Shown in pieces: positions 43,330 through 52,141 of a stretch of 64,000 bases of DNA. The notes beneath the pieces are model-generated. The model was given only the letters and a program-made list of their open reading frames with translations, had not been told where the DNA came from and ran no database searches. Source of the DNA: Thalassotalea_B piscium_A (GTDB lineage: Bacteria; Pseudomonadota; Gammaproteobacteria; Enterobacterales; Alteromonadaceae); the NCBI GenBank assembly GCA_049347715.1, contig CP186339.1, forward strand, positions 2,418,001 through 2,482,000, written 5' to 3'. A program made the position numbers and the translations under genes. How positions within the stretch are numbered: position 1 is the stretch's first letter; the number at the start of each line of letters is the position of its first letter.

Positions 43330-46008
43330 ATGGCAAAGATTTTTAGGATAAGTAAAGGAGATACATCCAATATACTTATCCAATTAATGATCCTTTTTAT
43401 TGGTATTTCGTATACAACTATTACGCATTTTAAACTTCAGCAACAGATTGAAAATCAAGTAGTCACGGCATTAAATAAAAGTCTCACGGTTCTTTCTCAT
43501 GGGGTAAGTGATAGGTTAGAATTATATCACTATAGCCTTAATGCTATGCGTGCCGCTTTTCACGGTATAGGCACATCAAATATAAGTTATCAATCAGTAA
43601 ACAATTTTGCCAAAAGTCATTATGAACAATTAACGCTCCCTGGCGCTAACGGAATTGGTTTCATAAAAAAGGCGGATTCCGAAGAACTAGAATCATTTAT
43701 TAGTCTTGCAAGGTTAGAGAGGCCAGACAAAAAATTTAATATAAAAACATTAACACCTCACGACAAATCTCGGTTCATCATCCAATATATATATCCAGAA
43801 GCTAAAAATAGACAAGCCATTGGTTTAGATATTGGTTCAGAAACCATGAGAAGAACCGCTGCGTTAAATGCGGCTTTAGAAAATAAAATTCAACTGTCAG
43901 GACCAATCACTTTAGTCCAAGCAGATAAAAAACCCCAACAAGGTTTTTTAATGCTTTTACCTGTTTACAACACTATTGATGTGCCAAAAACAGCAACGCA
44001 GCGTATTAATAGTTTACTGGGATGGACATATTCACCTTTATTAATAGATAAAGTCTTAGCCTCATTAACACAATTTGATAATAACTACTTAACCATTTCA
44101 GATACCAACAAAGATAAGATATTAACCTTTTATCATCAAGGTAATAAGGATAATCTTCTTCCTTATTCTGACACTATCAACACCCAAGTAATGGGGCGTT
44201 ACTGGACTATTCGCTTACAAGCCTCTCAAGCCTTCATTAATGACCTTAATTTACCTAACAAATATCAAGCAATATTTAACGGCAGTATTTTAACGATCTT
44301 AGTGATGTTGGTTATTTTTTCATTACAACTTGTGCTGCATAGAAACGCTCAAAAATCGTTAATAGAGCGTAATTTAGCAAAAAAACATGAGAAAGAGTTA
44401 GAAAAAACTAATCTGAGATTGGAATCTGAAGTTAAGTCTAGAACAAAAGAAATTGCTGAAATAAGCATGCTTCAAACCAGTATTTTAAATAGTGCGAGTT
44501 ATTCAATCATAGCAACAGACGTTAATGGCATTATTACCCTATTCAATCCTGCGGCAGAGAAACTATTAGGATATAAAGCTTCTGATTTAATCGGAGTAAA
44601 AACCCCTTCTCTGTTTCATTTAAAAGAAGAAGTAACCACCCGCGCTCAACAATTGAGACAAGAAGAAAATACTATTATTAACTCAGATTTAGACACTTTT
44701 GTTCATAACAGTTCGTATCTAAAACCGTCAGTTAATCAATGGACATATGTGAATGCTAAAGGCCAACATATCCAAGTTAAAGTTAGTGTTACTTCATTAT
44801 TGAATCAGGATGATCAAGTCGTTGGGTATTTAGGAATAGGATTTGATTTAACGGAACAAATTGCTCACGAAAAAGCCTTAAGTGATGCTAAAAGTGCGGC
44901 TGAAAAAGCTTCAAAGGCAAAATCAGAGTTTCTTGCCAATATGAGTCATGAAATACGAACGCCAATGAATGGATTATTTGGTACCTTACAACTATTACAA
45001 GAACGTCCTCTTGATGACAAAGCACGAAATTATTTAAAACAAGCAATATATTCCGCCCGTTCACTCACCTGTATTATTAATGATATTCTTGATTTTTCAA
45101 AGATAGAAGCAGGAAAGCTGTCTATAGAAAAAAGACCATTTACTTTAGACGAATTACTGAAATCACTTGAATCTGATCTTGCCGCTCCCGCAAAAGAAAA
45201 AGGTATTTATTTAAAAATAACATCCTCTGTCGAGCACAAATTCTGGATTGGTGATTCTGTCAGACTTAGACAAGTCTTTTTAAATTTAATTTCCAATGCG
45301 ATTAAATTCACCCACAGTGGCGGCGTAAGGCTTGAAGTATCACTTTCTAAGACTAAAGAACTCTTTTTTATTGTTTCAGATACAGGTATTGGCATACCAG
45401 AAGACATCCTCCCTAGATTATTTGAACGTTTTGAACAAGCCGATTCATCAACAACCCGAGAATATGGTGGTACAGGACTTGGACTACCAATCACTCGTTC
45501 ATTGATTCAACTAATGAATGGTCGAATTAATGTGGAAAGTACCTTAAATTATGGTAGTAAATTTTATGTTTCTCTACCTTTAGAAAAAACAAACGATATC
45601 CCTGATGACATGAATATTACCAGCAATCAACATCCTGATTTAAGTGGTAAAACAATACTTTTAGCTGAAGATAATCATATCAACCAAATGGTTGCAAAAG
45701 CCATGCTAGATCCCTGTAAAGCTAAAGTCATTATTGCTAAAGACGGTGTTGAGGCAATTGAATACTATAAACAAGAACAACCTGATATTATTTTTATGGA
45801 TATTCAAATGCCTAAAATGGATGGCATAGAAGCTTGTAAAGCCATTAAAGCATTAAAAAAAGAGCAAATTGTAATAGCGCTCACCGCAAATGTACTTAAA
45901 GAACAAAAAGATCTTTATAGACAACTCTTTGACGGCTACCTAGCAAAACCTATAGATAAAAATGAATTGATCAAACTGCTAGTGTCTTTATCTAAAAAAA
46001 TAACTTAA
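43330..46008 (+). CDS. CHASE-PAS hybrid sensor histidine kinase/response regulator
   Basis: 892 aa, inner membrane. TM1 near residues 15-33, a periplasmic CHASE domain about 60-300 (including ANGIGFIKK and the FIIQYIYPE pattern), TM2 near 315-337, a coiled-coil linker, a PAS domain about 375-500 (NSASYSIIATDVNGIITLFN), HisKA with phospho-His H540 (MSHEIRTPMN), HATPase (DTGIGIPEDILPRLFERF, GGTGLGLPI) and a C-terminal receiver with phospho-Asp D824 (FMDIQMPKMDG). No separate response regulator or output gene is adjacent. The CHASE ligand is unknown. AAAGGA ribosome binding site 7 nt upstream. Confidence 0.95.
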   Translation: MAKIFRISKGDTSNILIQLMILFIGISYTTITHFKLQQQIENQVVTALNKSLTVLSHGVSDRLELYHYSLNAMRAAFHGIGTSNISYQSVNNFAKSHYEQLTLPGANGIGFIKKADSEELESFISLARLERPDKKFNIKTLTPHDKSRFIIQYIYPEAKNRQAIGLDIGSETMRRTAALNAALENKIQLSGPITLVQADKKPQQGFLMLLPVYNTIDVPKTATQRINSLLGWTYSPLLIDKVLASLTQFDNNYLTISDTNKDKILTFYHQGNKDNLLPYSDTINTQVMGRYWTIRLQASQAFINDLNLPNKYQAIFNGSILTILVMLVIFSLQLVLHRNAQKSLIERNLAKKHEKELEKTNLRLESEVKSRTKEIAEISMLQTSILNSASYSIIATDVNGIITLFNPAAEKLLGYKASDLIGVKTPSLFHLKEEVTTRAQQLRQEENTIINSDLDTFVHNSSYLKPSVNQWTYVNAKGQHIQVKVSVTSLLNQDDQVVGYLGIGFDLTEQIAHEKALSDAKSAAEKASKAKSEFLANMSHEIRTPMNGLFGTLQLLQERPLDDKARNYLKQAIYSARSLTCIINDILDFSKIEAGKLSIEKRPFTLDELLKSLESDLAAPAKEKGIYLKITSSVEHKFWIGDSVRLRQVFLNLISNAIKFTHSGGVRLEVSLSKTKELFFIVSDTGIGIPEDILPRLFERFEQADSSTTREYGGTGLGLPITRSLIQLMNGRINVESTLNYGSKFYVSLPLEKTNDIPDDMNITSNQHPDLSGKTILLAEDNHINQMVAKAMLDPCKAKVIIAKDGVEAIEYYKQEQPDIIFMDIQMPKMDGIEACKAIKALKKEQIVIALTANVLKEQKDLYRQLFDGYLAKPIDKNELIKLLVSLSKKIT

Positions 46009-46196
46009 ACCTCGATTAAATCTTCACCAGTGGTAAACACTTGAAAACCAGAATTTGATCTTGATTTGGAAATTTATGTCAGTTTACATTTTATTAAATG
46101 CCACATTCCAATATACTCTTCATATTAACGCTAATACATTCACAATATAAAATTCGATGCGCATAAATATTATGCGTAATAGGTAAATGCTAAAAA

Positions 46197-47003
46197 ATGA
46201 AAATCATCTCTTTTAATATAAATGGCTTACGTGCTCGCCTTCATCAACTTCAAGCAATAATCGATAAACACCAACCGGATATTATCGGCCTTCAAGAAAT
46301 TAAAGTTCACAACGATGCCTTTCCATTAGCTGATGTTGAAGCCATGGGATATCACGTTTATTTTCATGGGCAAAAAGCGCATTACGGTGTTGCTATGCTT
46401 TGTAAAAAAGAAGCAGATGTTGTTATTAAAGGATTTCCAACAGATACTGAAGAATCACAAAAACGAATGATAATGGTACAAACAACCGATAATGCTGGTG
46501 AAAAATTAACAGTCTTAAATGGTTACTTTCCTCAGGGTGATAATATTGCGCATGAAACTAAGTACCCTTACAAACGTCAATTTTATAAAGACTTGATGCA
46601 ATATTTAAATGATCACCATACCCCGGATGAAAATATTGTTATTATGGGTGACATTAATATTTCTCCCATAGATCTTGATATTGGTATCGGAGAAGTAAAC
46701 CGAAAGCGTTGGTTAAAAACAGGGAAGTGCAGCTTTCAACCAGAAGAACGTGAGTGGTTAGCTACTTTATTAAATTGGGGGTTTAAAGACACCTTCAGAG
46801 AGCTACACCCAACCAAAGAAGAAAGATATTCATGGTTTGATTACCGTTCTAGAGGTTTTGATGATAACAGAGGTCTTAGAATTGACGTTGTACTAGCAAC
46901 GCCGTCACTAGCGGCAAAATGTATTGAGTCTGATGTTGATTATGAACTTAGAGCAATAGAAAAACCCTCAGATCATGCTCCAATCTGGTCTACCTTTAGT
47001 TAA
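46197..47003 (+). CDS. xthA: Exodeoxyribonuclease III
   Basis: 268-aa Mg-dependent AP endonuclease and 3' exonuclease of base-excision repair. Active-site residues are visible: N7 (FNINGLRARL), E34 (GLQEIKV), the GDINISP Asp-Asn pair, and the C-terminal Asp-His in KPSDHAPIW. Length and start match E. coli XthA (268 aa). Monocistronic, followed by a hairpin. Confidence 0.97.
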   Translation: MKIISFNINGLRARLHQLQAIIDKHQPDIIGLQEIKVHNDAFPLADVEAMGYHVYFHGQKAHYGVAMLCKKEADVVIKGFPTDTEESQKRMIMVQTTDNAGEKLTVLNGYFPQGDNIAHETKYPYKRQFYKDLMQYLNDHHTPDENIVIMGDINISPIDLDIGIGEVNRKRWLKTGKCSFQPEEREWLATLLNWGFKDTFRELHPTKEERYSWFDYRSRGFDDNRGLRIDVVLATPSLAAKCIESDVDYELRAIEKPSDHAPIWSTFS

Positions 47004-47024
47004 TAGCAACAGTTAACATGCGAT

Positions 47025-47063
47025 AGAATAAGTGACGCTATTTCAAATAGTGAAACTTATTCT
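47025..47063. terminator. Stem-loop after xthA
   Basis: AGAATAAGT / ACTTATTCT outer arms enclosing a second inverted repeat CTATTT-C-AAATAG, followed by TTTATTTAAA. Likely terminator of xthA. Confidence 0.65.
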
Positions 47064-47105
47064 TTATTTAAATGAAAATTATCCCCAATAAACTTAAAAA
47101 TACTC

Positions 47106-47918
47106 ATGAAAAAGCTAGCTGACTACATCTGCCCTATTTGCAAAAACAATTTAACTTTCTCTCAACCTAGTTATATTTGTACTAATAATCATTGTTTTGA
47201 CCAGGCTAAAGAAGGCTATGTAAACCTTTTACCCGTCCAGCAAAAGCATTCAAAACAACCTGGTGATAATAAAAGCATGGTAAATGCCAGACGTGATTTT
47301 TTATCACAAGGTTACTATCAACCTTTAGTGGATCAATTAATCTGTTTACAACAAGCAAATGCAGTAAAAGAAGCAAACGTATTAGATGCTGGCTGTGGTG
47401 AAGGGTTTTATACTCATCAGTTCGAAACTAACCATAATCAAGTTTATGGTGTTGATATTGCCAAAGAAGCCATTAAAAAAGCAGCTAAAAAATATAAACG
47501 TACACATTTTAGCGTTGCTACACTTTCTCACCTCCCCTTTGCGGATGAATATTTTGATTGGATGGTTTCTGTATATGCACCTATTTTAGAACAAGAATTT
47601 ACGCGGGTTCTTTCTGCTCAAGGATATTTAGTGACAGTAACCCCAGGCAAACGTCATTTATTTGAATTAAAAGAAATTATTTATCAATCGGCTAAAGAGC
47701 ATGATGATGAGAAAGAGGTTATACGCTCATTAAAATTAATTGATGAACAACAATTATCTTATCCTATGGTGCTAAAAACAGCTAATGATGTATTGAATTT
47801 ACTTTCGATGACCCCTTTCGCTTTTAAAGCCTCGGATAAGGCTATAGAAGCGTTATCCCTGAAAACTAACTTTCAATGCCAAGCAGACTTTATCATTCGT
47901 TTATATCAAAAAATATAA
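47106..47918 (+). CDS. rlmA: 23S rRNA (guanine-N1-)-methyltransferase RlmA
   Basis: 270-aa SAM-dependent methyltransferase that modifies G745 of 23S rRNA. The N-terminal zinc finger ligands C9, C12, C25 and H29 match those of E. coli RlmA. QAKEGYVNLLPVQQ and GDNKSMVNARRDFLSQGYY are family signatures; SAM motif I is VLDAGCGEGFY. Full length. A stand-alone gene ending 21 bp before the convergent yfbV. Confidence 0.95.
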   Translation: MKKLADYICPICKNNLTFSQPSYICTNNHCFDQAKEGYVNLLPVQQKHSKQPGDNKSMVNARRDFLSQGYYQPLVDQLICLQQANAVKEANVLDAGCGEGFYTHQFETNHNQVYGVDIAKEAIKKAAKKYKRTHFSVATLSHLPFADEYFDWMVSVYAPILEQEFTRVLSAQGYLVTVTPGKRHLFELKEIIYQSAKEHDDEKEVIRSLKLIDEQQLSYPMVLKTANDVLNLLSMTPFAFKASDKAIEALSLKTNFQCQADFIIRLYQKI

Positions 47919-47939
47919 ACGTCATAGCCACTGTCAGCT

Positions 47940-48371
47940 CTATAAACTAAAACGAGAATTTGCGTAGCTCACATTTAACAATGTTGCTAAGTCGATATAA
48001 CGAGGTCTTTTAATTGAAAGCTTGATTAAGCCATCTTTTTCATTAACTTTCGCCACCCCTTTTTTGTACCAATCAGCAAGTGCAGGCGGCAAAAACTTAT
48101 CAGCTTTCACACCTAACATAACTATTGCTTGAAAAGGAATAGATAATAGGAAAAGGAAGTAAACAATAGCCTGGGCGAGCAATCCAGTGCCACCAAAATA
48201 AACTTGCATAATTAAGACAAAAACAGCAATAGCAGGTAAATAGCGATAGGTTAATCGCCCTATTTGCACAGCTCGGTATTCATCAAAATAATGACTAAGT
48301 TCTGCTTTGTTTGGCCATAATTCCATATATCTACGGCCTAGTTTGAAAATTTCAATAACACTCATATTCAT
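47940..48371 (-). CDS. yfbV: UPF0208 membrane protein YfbV
   Basis: About 143 aa (ATG 48371; an ATG at 48365 or a TTG at 48380 are alternatives). Two membrane helices (YLPAIAVFVLIMQVYFG and a second after GLLAQAIVYFLFLLSIPFQ). The family pattern RYMELWPNKAELSHYF at the start and LPPALADWYKK after the second helix agree with E. coli YfbV, which helps insulate the terminus macrodomain. No other terminus marker is visible here. Confidence 0.9.
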   Translation of the reverse strand: MNMSVIEIFKLGRRYMELWPNKAELSHYFDEYRAVQIGRLTYRYLPAIAVFVLIMQVYFGGTGLLAQAIVYFLFLLSIPFQAIVMLGVKADKFLPPALADWYKKGVAKVNEKDGLIKLSIKRPRYIDLATLLNVSYANSRFSL

Positions 48372-48720
48372 AGGCAACAAAATATAGTAACTCTTATTAA
48401 AAAGATAGCATATTATAAGTAAAAAAATGAAATATCGTTCACTTTTTACATATTCCTATTCACTCTAATGTAATTATTTATGATCTATACGTTAAAAAAT
48501 GATTATAAATGGTAATCATGTATGAAAATATCTTCTTTATTTATTTTAAATCATATCAAGTCAGTCATTACTTTTATTCAGATGATGTCTACTACTAACA
48601 ATACAAGTTATCGTCAATTGAAAACTTACAATATCCCTGATATCTACAGATAAAAATATTAAAACAATCACGTGCGATACTTTTCAATAAACTATTGGTC
48701 GCATTAATTTGTCAGCCCAA

Positions 48721-48755
48721 AACCACTTTATCTGCTAATCAAAGTAGTTTTTTAT
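48721..48755 (+). terminator. Terminator-like hairpin in the gene-free region
   Basis: AACCACTTT / AAAGTAGTT arms (one mismatch) with an 11-nt loop, followed by a T-run. No gene precedes it on this strand, which hints at an unannotated transcript or chance. Confidence 0.35.
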
Positions 48756-48876
48756 TATAGCCGAGAACAATTAACAAACGATAAGTCGTAAGAACACTAA
48801 CAAAAGAGTTTTCTTCTGTATCAACTCAAGAATAACCCACATCTGTCAAGCTATTAATAACCTATTTCAAGCAATA

Positions 48877-48904
48877 TTGTGGATAAGATCGTTTACGGTA
48901 TAAT
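48877..48904 (+). promoter_or_regulatory. Promoter-like element overlapping a DnaA box
   Basis: TTGTGG (48877-48882), 16 bp, TATAAT (48899-48904). The -35 overlaps a perfect reverse DnaA box TGTGGATAA (48878-48886). There is no gene directly downstream on this strand for 700 bp. Confidence 0.35.
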
Positions 48905-49045
48905 TTCAATAAAAAAAACAATAAAATTCGAATAAAAATACCTTTTTAACTCAAAAATAATGCAATTATCATTCATTAAACAAGCTAAATTACTAATATA
49001 CCAACTAAACAAGTGTTTTTAACTAGCATTTAAAGCACTTAGTAC

Positions 49046-49067
49046 GTTTTTTAACTAGCTAAAAAAC
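49046..49067. repeat. Short inverted repeat
   Basis: GTTTTTTA-ACTAGC-TAAAAAAC, a perfect 8-bp-arm hairpin whose 6-nt centre is itself nearly palindromic. Confidence 0.4.
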
Positions 49068-49129
49068 ACACTACGCTAAAAACCTTATTAAAACATACAA
49101 CTACAGAGATAAACAAAGGTTGCTCACAA

Positions 49130-49156
49130 TGATATCCACAGGTTTTGTGGATATCA
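49130..49156. promoter_or_regulatory. DnaA-box-like perfect hairpin
   Basis: TGATATCCAC-AGGTTTT-GTGGATATCA, 10-bp perfect arms. Each arm reads as a one-mismatch DnaA box (ATATCCACA and its reverse). The same design, with a 7-nt centre, occurs at 12086-12110. Confidence 0.5.
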
Positions 49157-49158
49157 TT

Positions 49159-49178
49159 TTAACTACCTAGGTAGTTAA
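49159..49178. promoter_or_regulatory. Perfect 20-bp palindrome
   Basis: TTAACTACCT followed by its exact reverse complement, with no spacer, two bp after the DnaA-box-like hairpin. The form fits a dimeric helix-turn-helix operator. It is 455 bp ahead of yffB, with no regulator gene nearby. Confidence 0.45.
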
Positions 49179-49633
49179 ATCTTTTTTATCTCAGTAAAAC
49201 CTCAAAGTAAAGTGTAATTTATCAAGCATTAGCTCAGCATTTACCATAAAAATAGTATTTATATAAGTTTTCCAAAATAAAAATAGTATTTATAACCGTA
49301 TCTAAAGCAAAAAAAAAACGTTCTCTACTAGTGGTTTCTTTAATAAATAGGTATAGTTATTAAACAATTAATCAAGATAATATTGACTTGGTTTTTATAG
49401 CTAATTTAACACTAATATTACGAGAGTTAACATGTCTACGCATAATAAAAGTACCTTTTCCGATTAGGAAATATATTTTATTTTAAATTTTAACTGTGTC
49501 TGTAATGAACAAATTAGCCTATTGTCCCTTTCAATATATAACACTGATTATGTGTTAATTCAGTGCTCTAAGGTTTAAGCTGCGACGATGCACTATCATC
49601 AAATCAATATCCGAGTAATTAAGTAGGAATGTT

Positions 49634-49978
49634 ATGACTATCGTTTATGGTATTAAAAATTGTGATACGGTTAAAAAATCCTTGAAATGGTTAGAAAAAA
49701 ACAATATAGACTATAATTTTCATGACTTTAGAACAGATGGCATTGATGATGAGTTAGTTAATAAATTTACTTCTCAACTCAATTGGGAGTTATTAATAAA
49801 TAAGCGCAGTACCACATTTCGTGCACTCGACGACTCGATAAAAAATAACTTAAACGAAGAAACATTCAAAAAAATTGTTATTGAGTACCCGACGTTAATT
49901 AAACGTCCTGTTCTGTTAACCAACAAAACATTGTATGTCGGTTTTAAAGAACAACAATATCAAGAGATATTTCACTAA
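49634..49978 (+). CDS. yffB: ArsC/Spx-family thioredoxin-fold protein YffB
   Basis: 114 aa, thioredoxin-like fold of the ArsC/Spx family. Cys10 lies in GIKNCDTVKKSLKWL, with the conserved RTDG segment and the KRPVLL loop typical of YffB. E. coli yffB also lies directly upstream of dapE. The function is not established; arsenate reduction is unlikely because there is no ars context. Stop and dapE start overlap by 1 bp (TAATG). A weak AGGA ribosome binding site precedes the ATG. Confidence 0.92.
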   Translation: MTIVYGIKNCDTVKKSLKWLEKNNIDYNFHDFRTDGIDDELVNKFTSQLNWELLINKRSTTFRALDDSIKNNLNEETFKKIVIEYPTLIKRPVLLTNKTLYVGFKEQQYQEIFH

Positions 49979-51126
49979 TGCCGAATAATGACTCACAAGT
50001 AATATCACTCGCTAAAGCGTTAATTTCACGTCCTTCAGTGACTCCTGATGATGCCGGTTGCCAAGCACTGATGCTTAATTATTTAACCCCATTAGACTTT
50101 AACAATGAAACCCTCATATTCAAAGATACCACTAACTTGTGGGCTCGCCGAGGAACCACTTCACCTGTTTTTTGTTTCGCTGGTCACACAGATGTTGTTC
50201 CAGCTGGTAATCTTGAGTTGTGGCATACCCCACCTTTTGAACCAACAATTAAAGATGGTATGTTATACGGGCGTGGCGCTGCGGATATGAAAGGTAGCTT
50301 AGCTGCAATGATTATCGCCACTGAAAAATTTGTTAAGAGTTATCCCAATCATCTAGGCTCCATTGCTTTTCTTATCACAAGCGATGAAGAAGGTCCTTTC
50401 ATCAATGGTACAACCCGTGTAATCGACACTTTAGAAGCTCGCAATGAAAAAATAGATTATTGTATTGTGGGTGAACCATCGAGTAGTTATAAAGTTGGCG
50501 ATATCATTAAGAATGGGCGTCGAGGCTCTATCTCCGGAGAATTAGATATTTACGGAAAACAAGGCCATGTTGCCTATCCTGAACATGTTAAAAACCCTAT
50601 TCATTTAGCAATGCCTGCGCTGGCACAACTTAGTCAAATGCATTGGGATTCAGGTAATGAATTTTTCCCTGAAACAAGTTTTCAAATATCTAATATACAA
50701 TCGGGCACAGGTGCAACTAATGTTGTTCCTGGCCACATTACCGCATGGTTTAATTTACGCTATAGTACCGAACTTAACGATCAAGCCATTGTTGATAAAG
50801 TAAATGCGGTATTGACTGAGCACCAACTCGATTTTGAAATAAAATGGACTTACAACGGACAACCATTTATTACTGAGCCTGGATTATTTGTTCATGCTGT
50901 TGAACAAGCTATTTCATCTGTTACTGGCATAACAACCGCACTCTCAACGTCAGGTGGAACCTCCGATGGCCGCTTTATTGCGCCAACCGGAACACAAGTT
51001 ATTGAATTAGGTCCATGTAATAAAACAATTCACCAAGTGAACGAATCCGTATCCTGTGAAGATCTGGACTTATTAGCTGATATTTATTACCAAACACTGG
51101 TGAACGTATTAGCACCAAAGACATAA
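49978..51126 (+). CDS. dapE: Succinyl-diaminopimelate desuccinylase
   Basis: 382-aa M20-family zinc hydrolase of the lysine/diaminopimelate pathway, converting N-succinyl-LL-DAP to LL-DAP and succinate, and needed for peptidoglycan. Metal and catalytic residues are in AGHTDVVP (H70, D72), GRGAADMKG, TSDEEGP and VGEPSSS, with a late STSGGTSDGRF His/Gly region. Full length against E. coli DapE (375 aa). Coupled to yffB and 4 bp ahead of the peptidase gene. Confidence 0.96.
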   Translation: MPNNDSQVISLAKALISRPSVTPDDAGCQALMLNYLTPLDFNNETLIFKDTTNLWARRGTTSPVFCFAGHTDVVPAGNLELWHTPPFEPTIKDGMLYGRGAADMKGSLAAMIIATEKFVKSYPNHLGSIAFLITSDEEGPFINGTTRVIDTLEARNEKIDYCIVGEPSSSYKVGDIIKNGRRGSISGELDIYGKQGHVAYPEHVKNPIHLAMPALAQLSQMHWDSGNEFFPETSFQISNIQSGTGATNVVPGHITAWFNLRYSTELNDQAIVDKVNAVLTEHQLDFEIKWTYNGQPFITEPGLFVHAVEQAISSVTGITTALSTSGGTSDGRFIAPTGTQVIELGPCNKTIHQVNESVSCEDLDLLADIYYQTLVNVLAPKT

Positions 51127-51130
51127 AGAA

Positions 51131-51853
51131 ATGAGAAATAATCTTAAGGAAAATAATCACAGCATATCCCAGCAAGCCGTTGGTCAGAATGAGAGTCACT
51201 TAACATTACTCTCTGAAAACTTGGCTATTCATCGCGACATGAAGGCGTCATGGCAAGAAATGAAGAATCATGCCCGCCAAGCTGGTTTTGAATTAGCCAT
51301 TGCTAGTGGCTATCGTAGTTTTGATCGCCAATTATCTATCTGGAATAGAAAGTTTAATGGTGAGTTAGCGGTTAGAGATAAAGATAATAAGGTTATCAAG
51401 ATTCAACATTTAAGTGATCTTGAGAAAGTAATGGCTATTTTAACTTTTTCCGCGCTACCAGGTGCAAGTCGACATCATTGGGGAACAGATATTGATGTTT
51501 ATGCTCCTAACCTATTACCTCCAAATCAGTCACTGCAGTTAGAGCCTTGGGAGTATCAGGATCAAGGTTACTTTTTTCCACTCAGTCAATGGTTAATAGA
51601 AAATGTAAGTAAATTTGGTTTTTTCTTCCCTTACCAAGATGATCAAGGTGGAGTTGCGGTAGAACCTTGGCATTTATCATTTAGCCCGCTTGCCCAACAA
51701 TATGAAGAGGCATTGACCTTACCCTTACTTAGCCAAACAATTGAAGAAGAAGACCTGGCAGGTAAAGACGTTATTTTAGCGAACCTATCAATGATTTTTA
51801 AACAATACATCACAAATATTAACAATGATATCAACAGGAAAAACTATGGATAA
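51131..51853 (+). CDS. M15-family D-alanyl-D-alanine carboxypeptidase (VanY-like)
   Basis: 240 aa, with no signal peptide visible. Zinc site residues of M15B enzymes are present: GYRSFDRQLSIWN, SRHHWGTDIDVY (His and Asp ligands) and VEPWHLSFS (catalytic Glu, His ligand). It cleaves peptidoglycan stem peptides. The lack of an export signal suggests a cytoplasmic or non-classically exported enzyme, or a start upstream that I cannot see. It follows dapE, as in related Alteromonadales, and so sits in a cell-wall operon. Confidence 0.9.
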   Translation: MRNNLKENNHSISQQAVGQNESHLTLLSENLAIHRDMKASWQEMKNHARQAGFELAIASGYRSFDRQLSIWNRKFNGELAVRDKDNKVIKIQHLSDLEKVMAILTFSALPGASRHHWGTDIDVYAPNLLPPNQSLQLEPWEYQDQGYFFPLSQWLIENVSKFGFFFPYQDDQGGVAVEPWHLSFSPLAQQYEEALTLPLLSQTIEEEDLAGKDVILANLSMIFKQYITNINNDINRKNYG

Positions 51854-52046
51854 CTGGATTGCATGGGTATTAATTATTATCGCTATAGTTTTGCTTGTTG
51901 GGAATTTTAGTACTTTCCAAAAAAGTTCTAAGCACCCACTACGCAAGAAAAGTTTAAATGATTTACAAGAAACACTACCCAGAACCCATAAAACCGATCA
52001 TAAAATGCCAACGCAAACAGACATTAGTCACAGAGATAAACATTAA
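51846..52046 (+). CDS. Small membrane protein (DUF2897-like)
   Basis: 66 aa from the ATG at 51846 (MDNWIAWVLIII), which has AGGAAA just upstream; a frame open to 51825 is longer but lacks that site. It has one N-terminal helix (IAWVLIIIAIVLLVGNFSTF), then a basic, hydrophilic tail ending in His/Lys. Size and layout resemble the DUF2897 family of small proteins in Vibrio and Shewanella, named with low certainty. Overlaps the peptidase gene by 8 bp. Confidence 0.75.
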   Translation: MDNWIAWVLIIIAIVLLVGNFSTFQKSSKHPLRKKSLNDLQETLPRTHKTDHKMPTQTDISHRDKH

Positions 52047-52141
52047 GCTTTATCGATAGATAATAACTGAGCAAATAATACTGTACTATATGTGATGCTT
52101 ATAAAGAATCTGCTTAGGTAGTAAATAAAGGATTAAATCAA

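Larger units (their letters stand above)
48381..49633. other. Long gene-free region with palindromes and DnaA-box-like sites
   Basis: 1.25 kb, very AT-rich, with stops in all frames and no credible gene. It holds a perfect DnaA box (48878-48886), a promoter-like TTGTGG-16-TATAAT overlapping it, several hairpins and a 20-bp perfect palindrome, each listed separately. There is also a direct repeat of 18 bp at 49246-49263 and 49277-49294. It could carry an untranslated RNA or a protein-binding locus. I see no tRNA or mobile-element trace. Confidence 0.5.
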
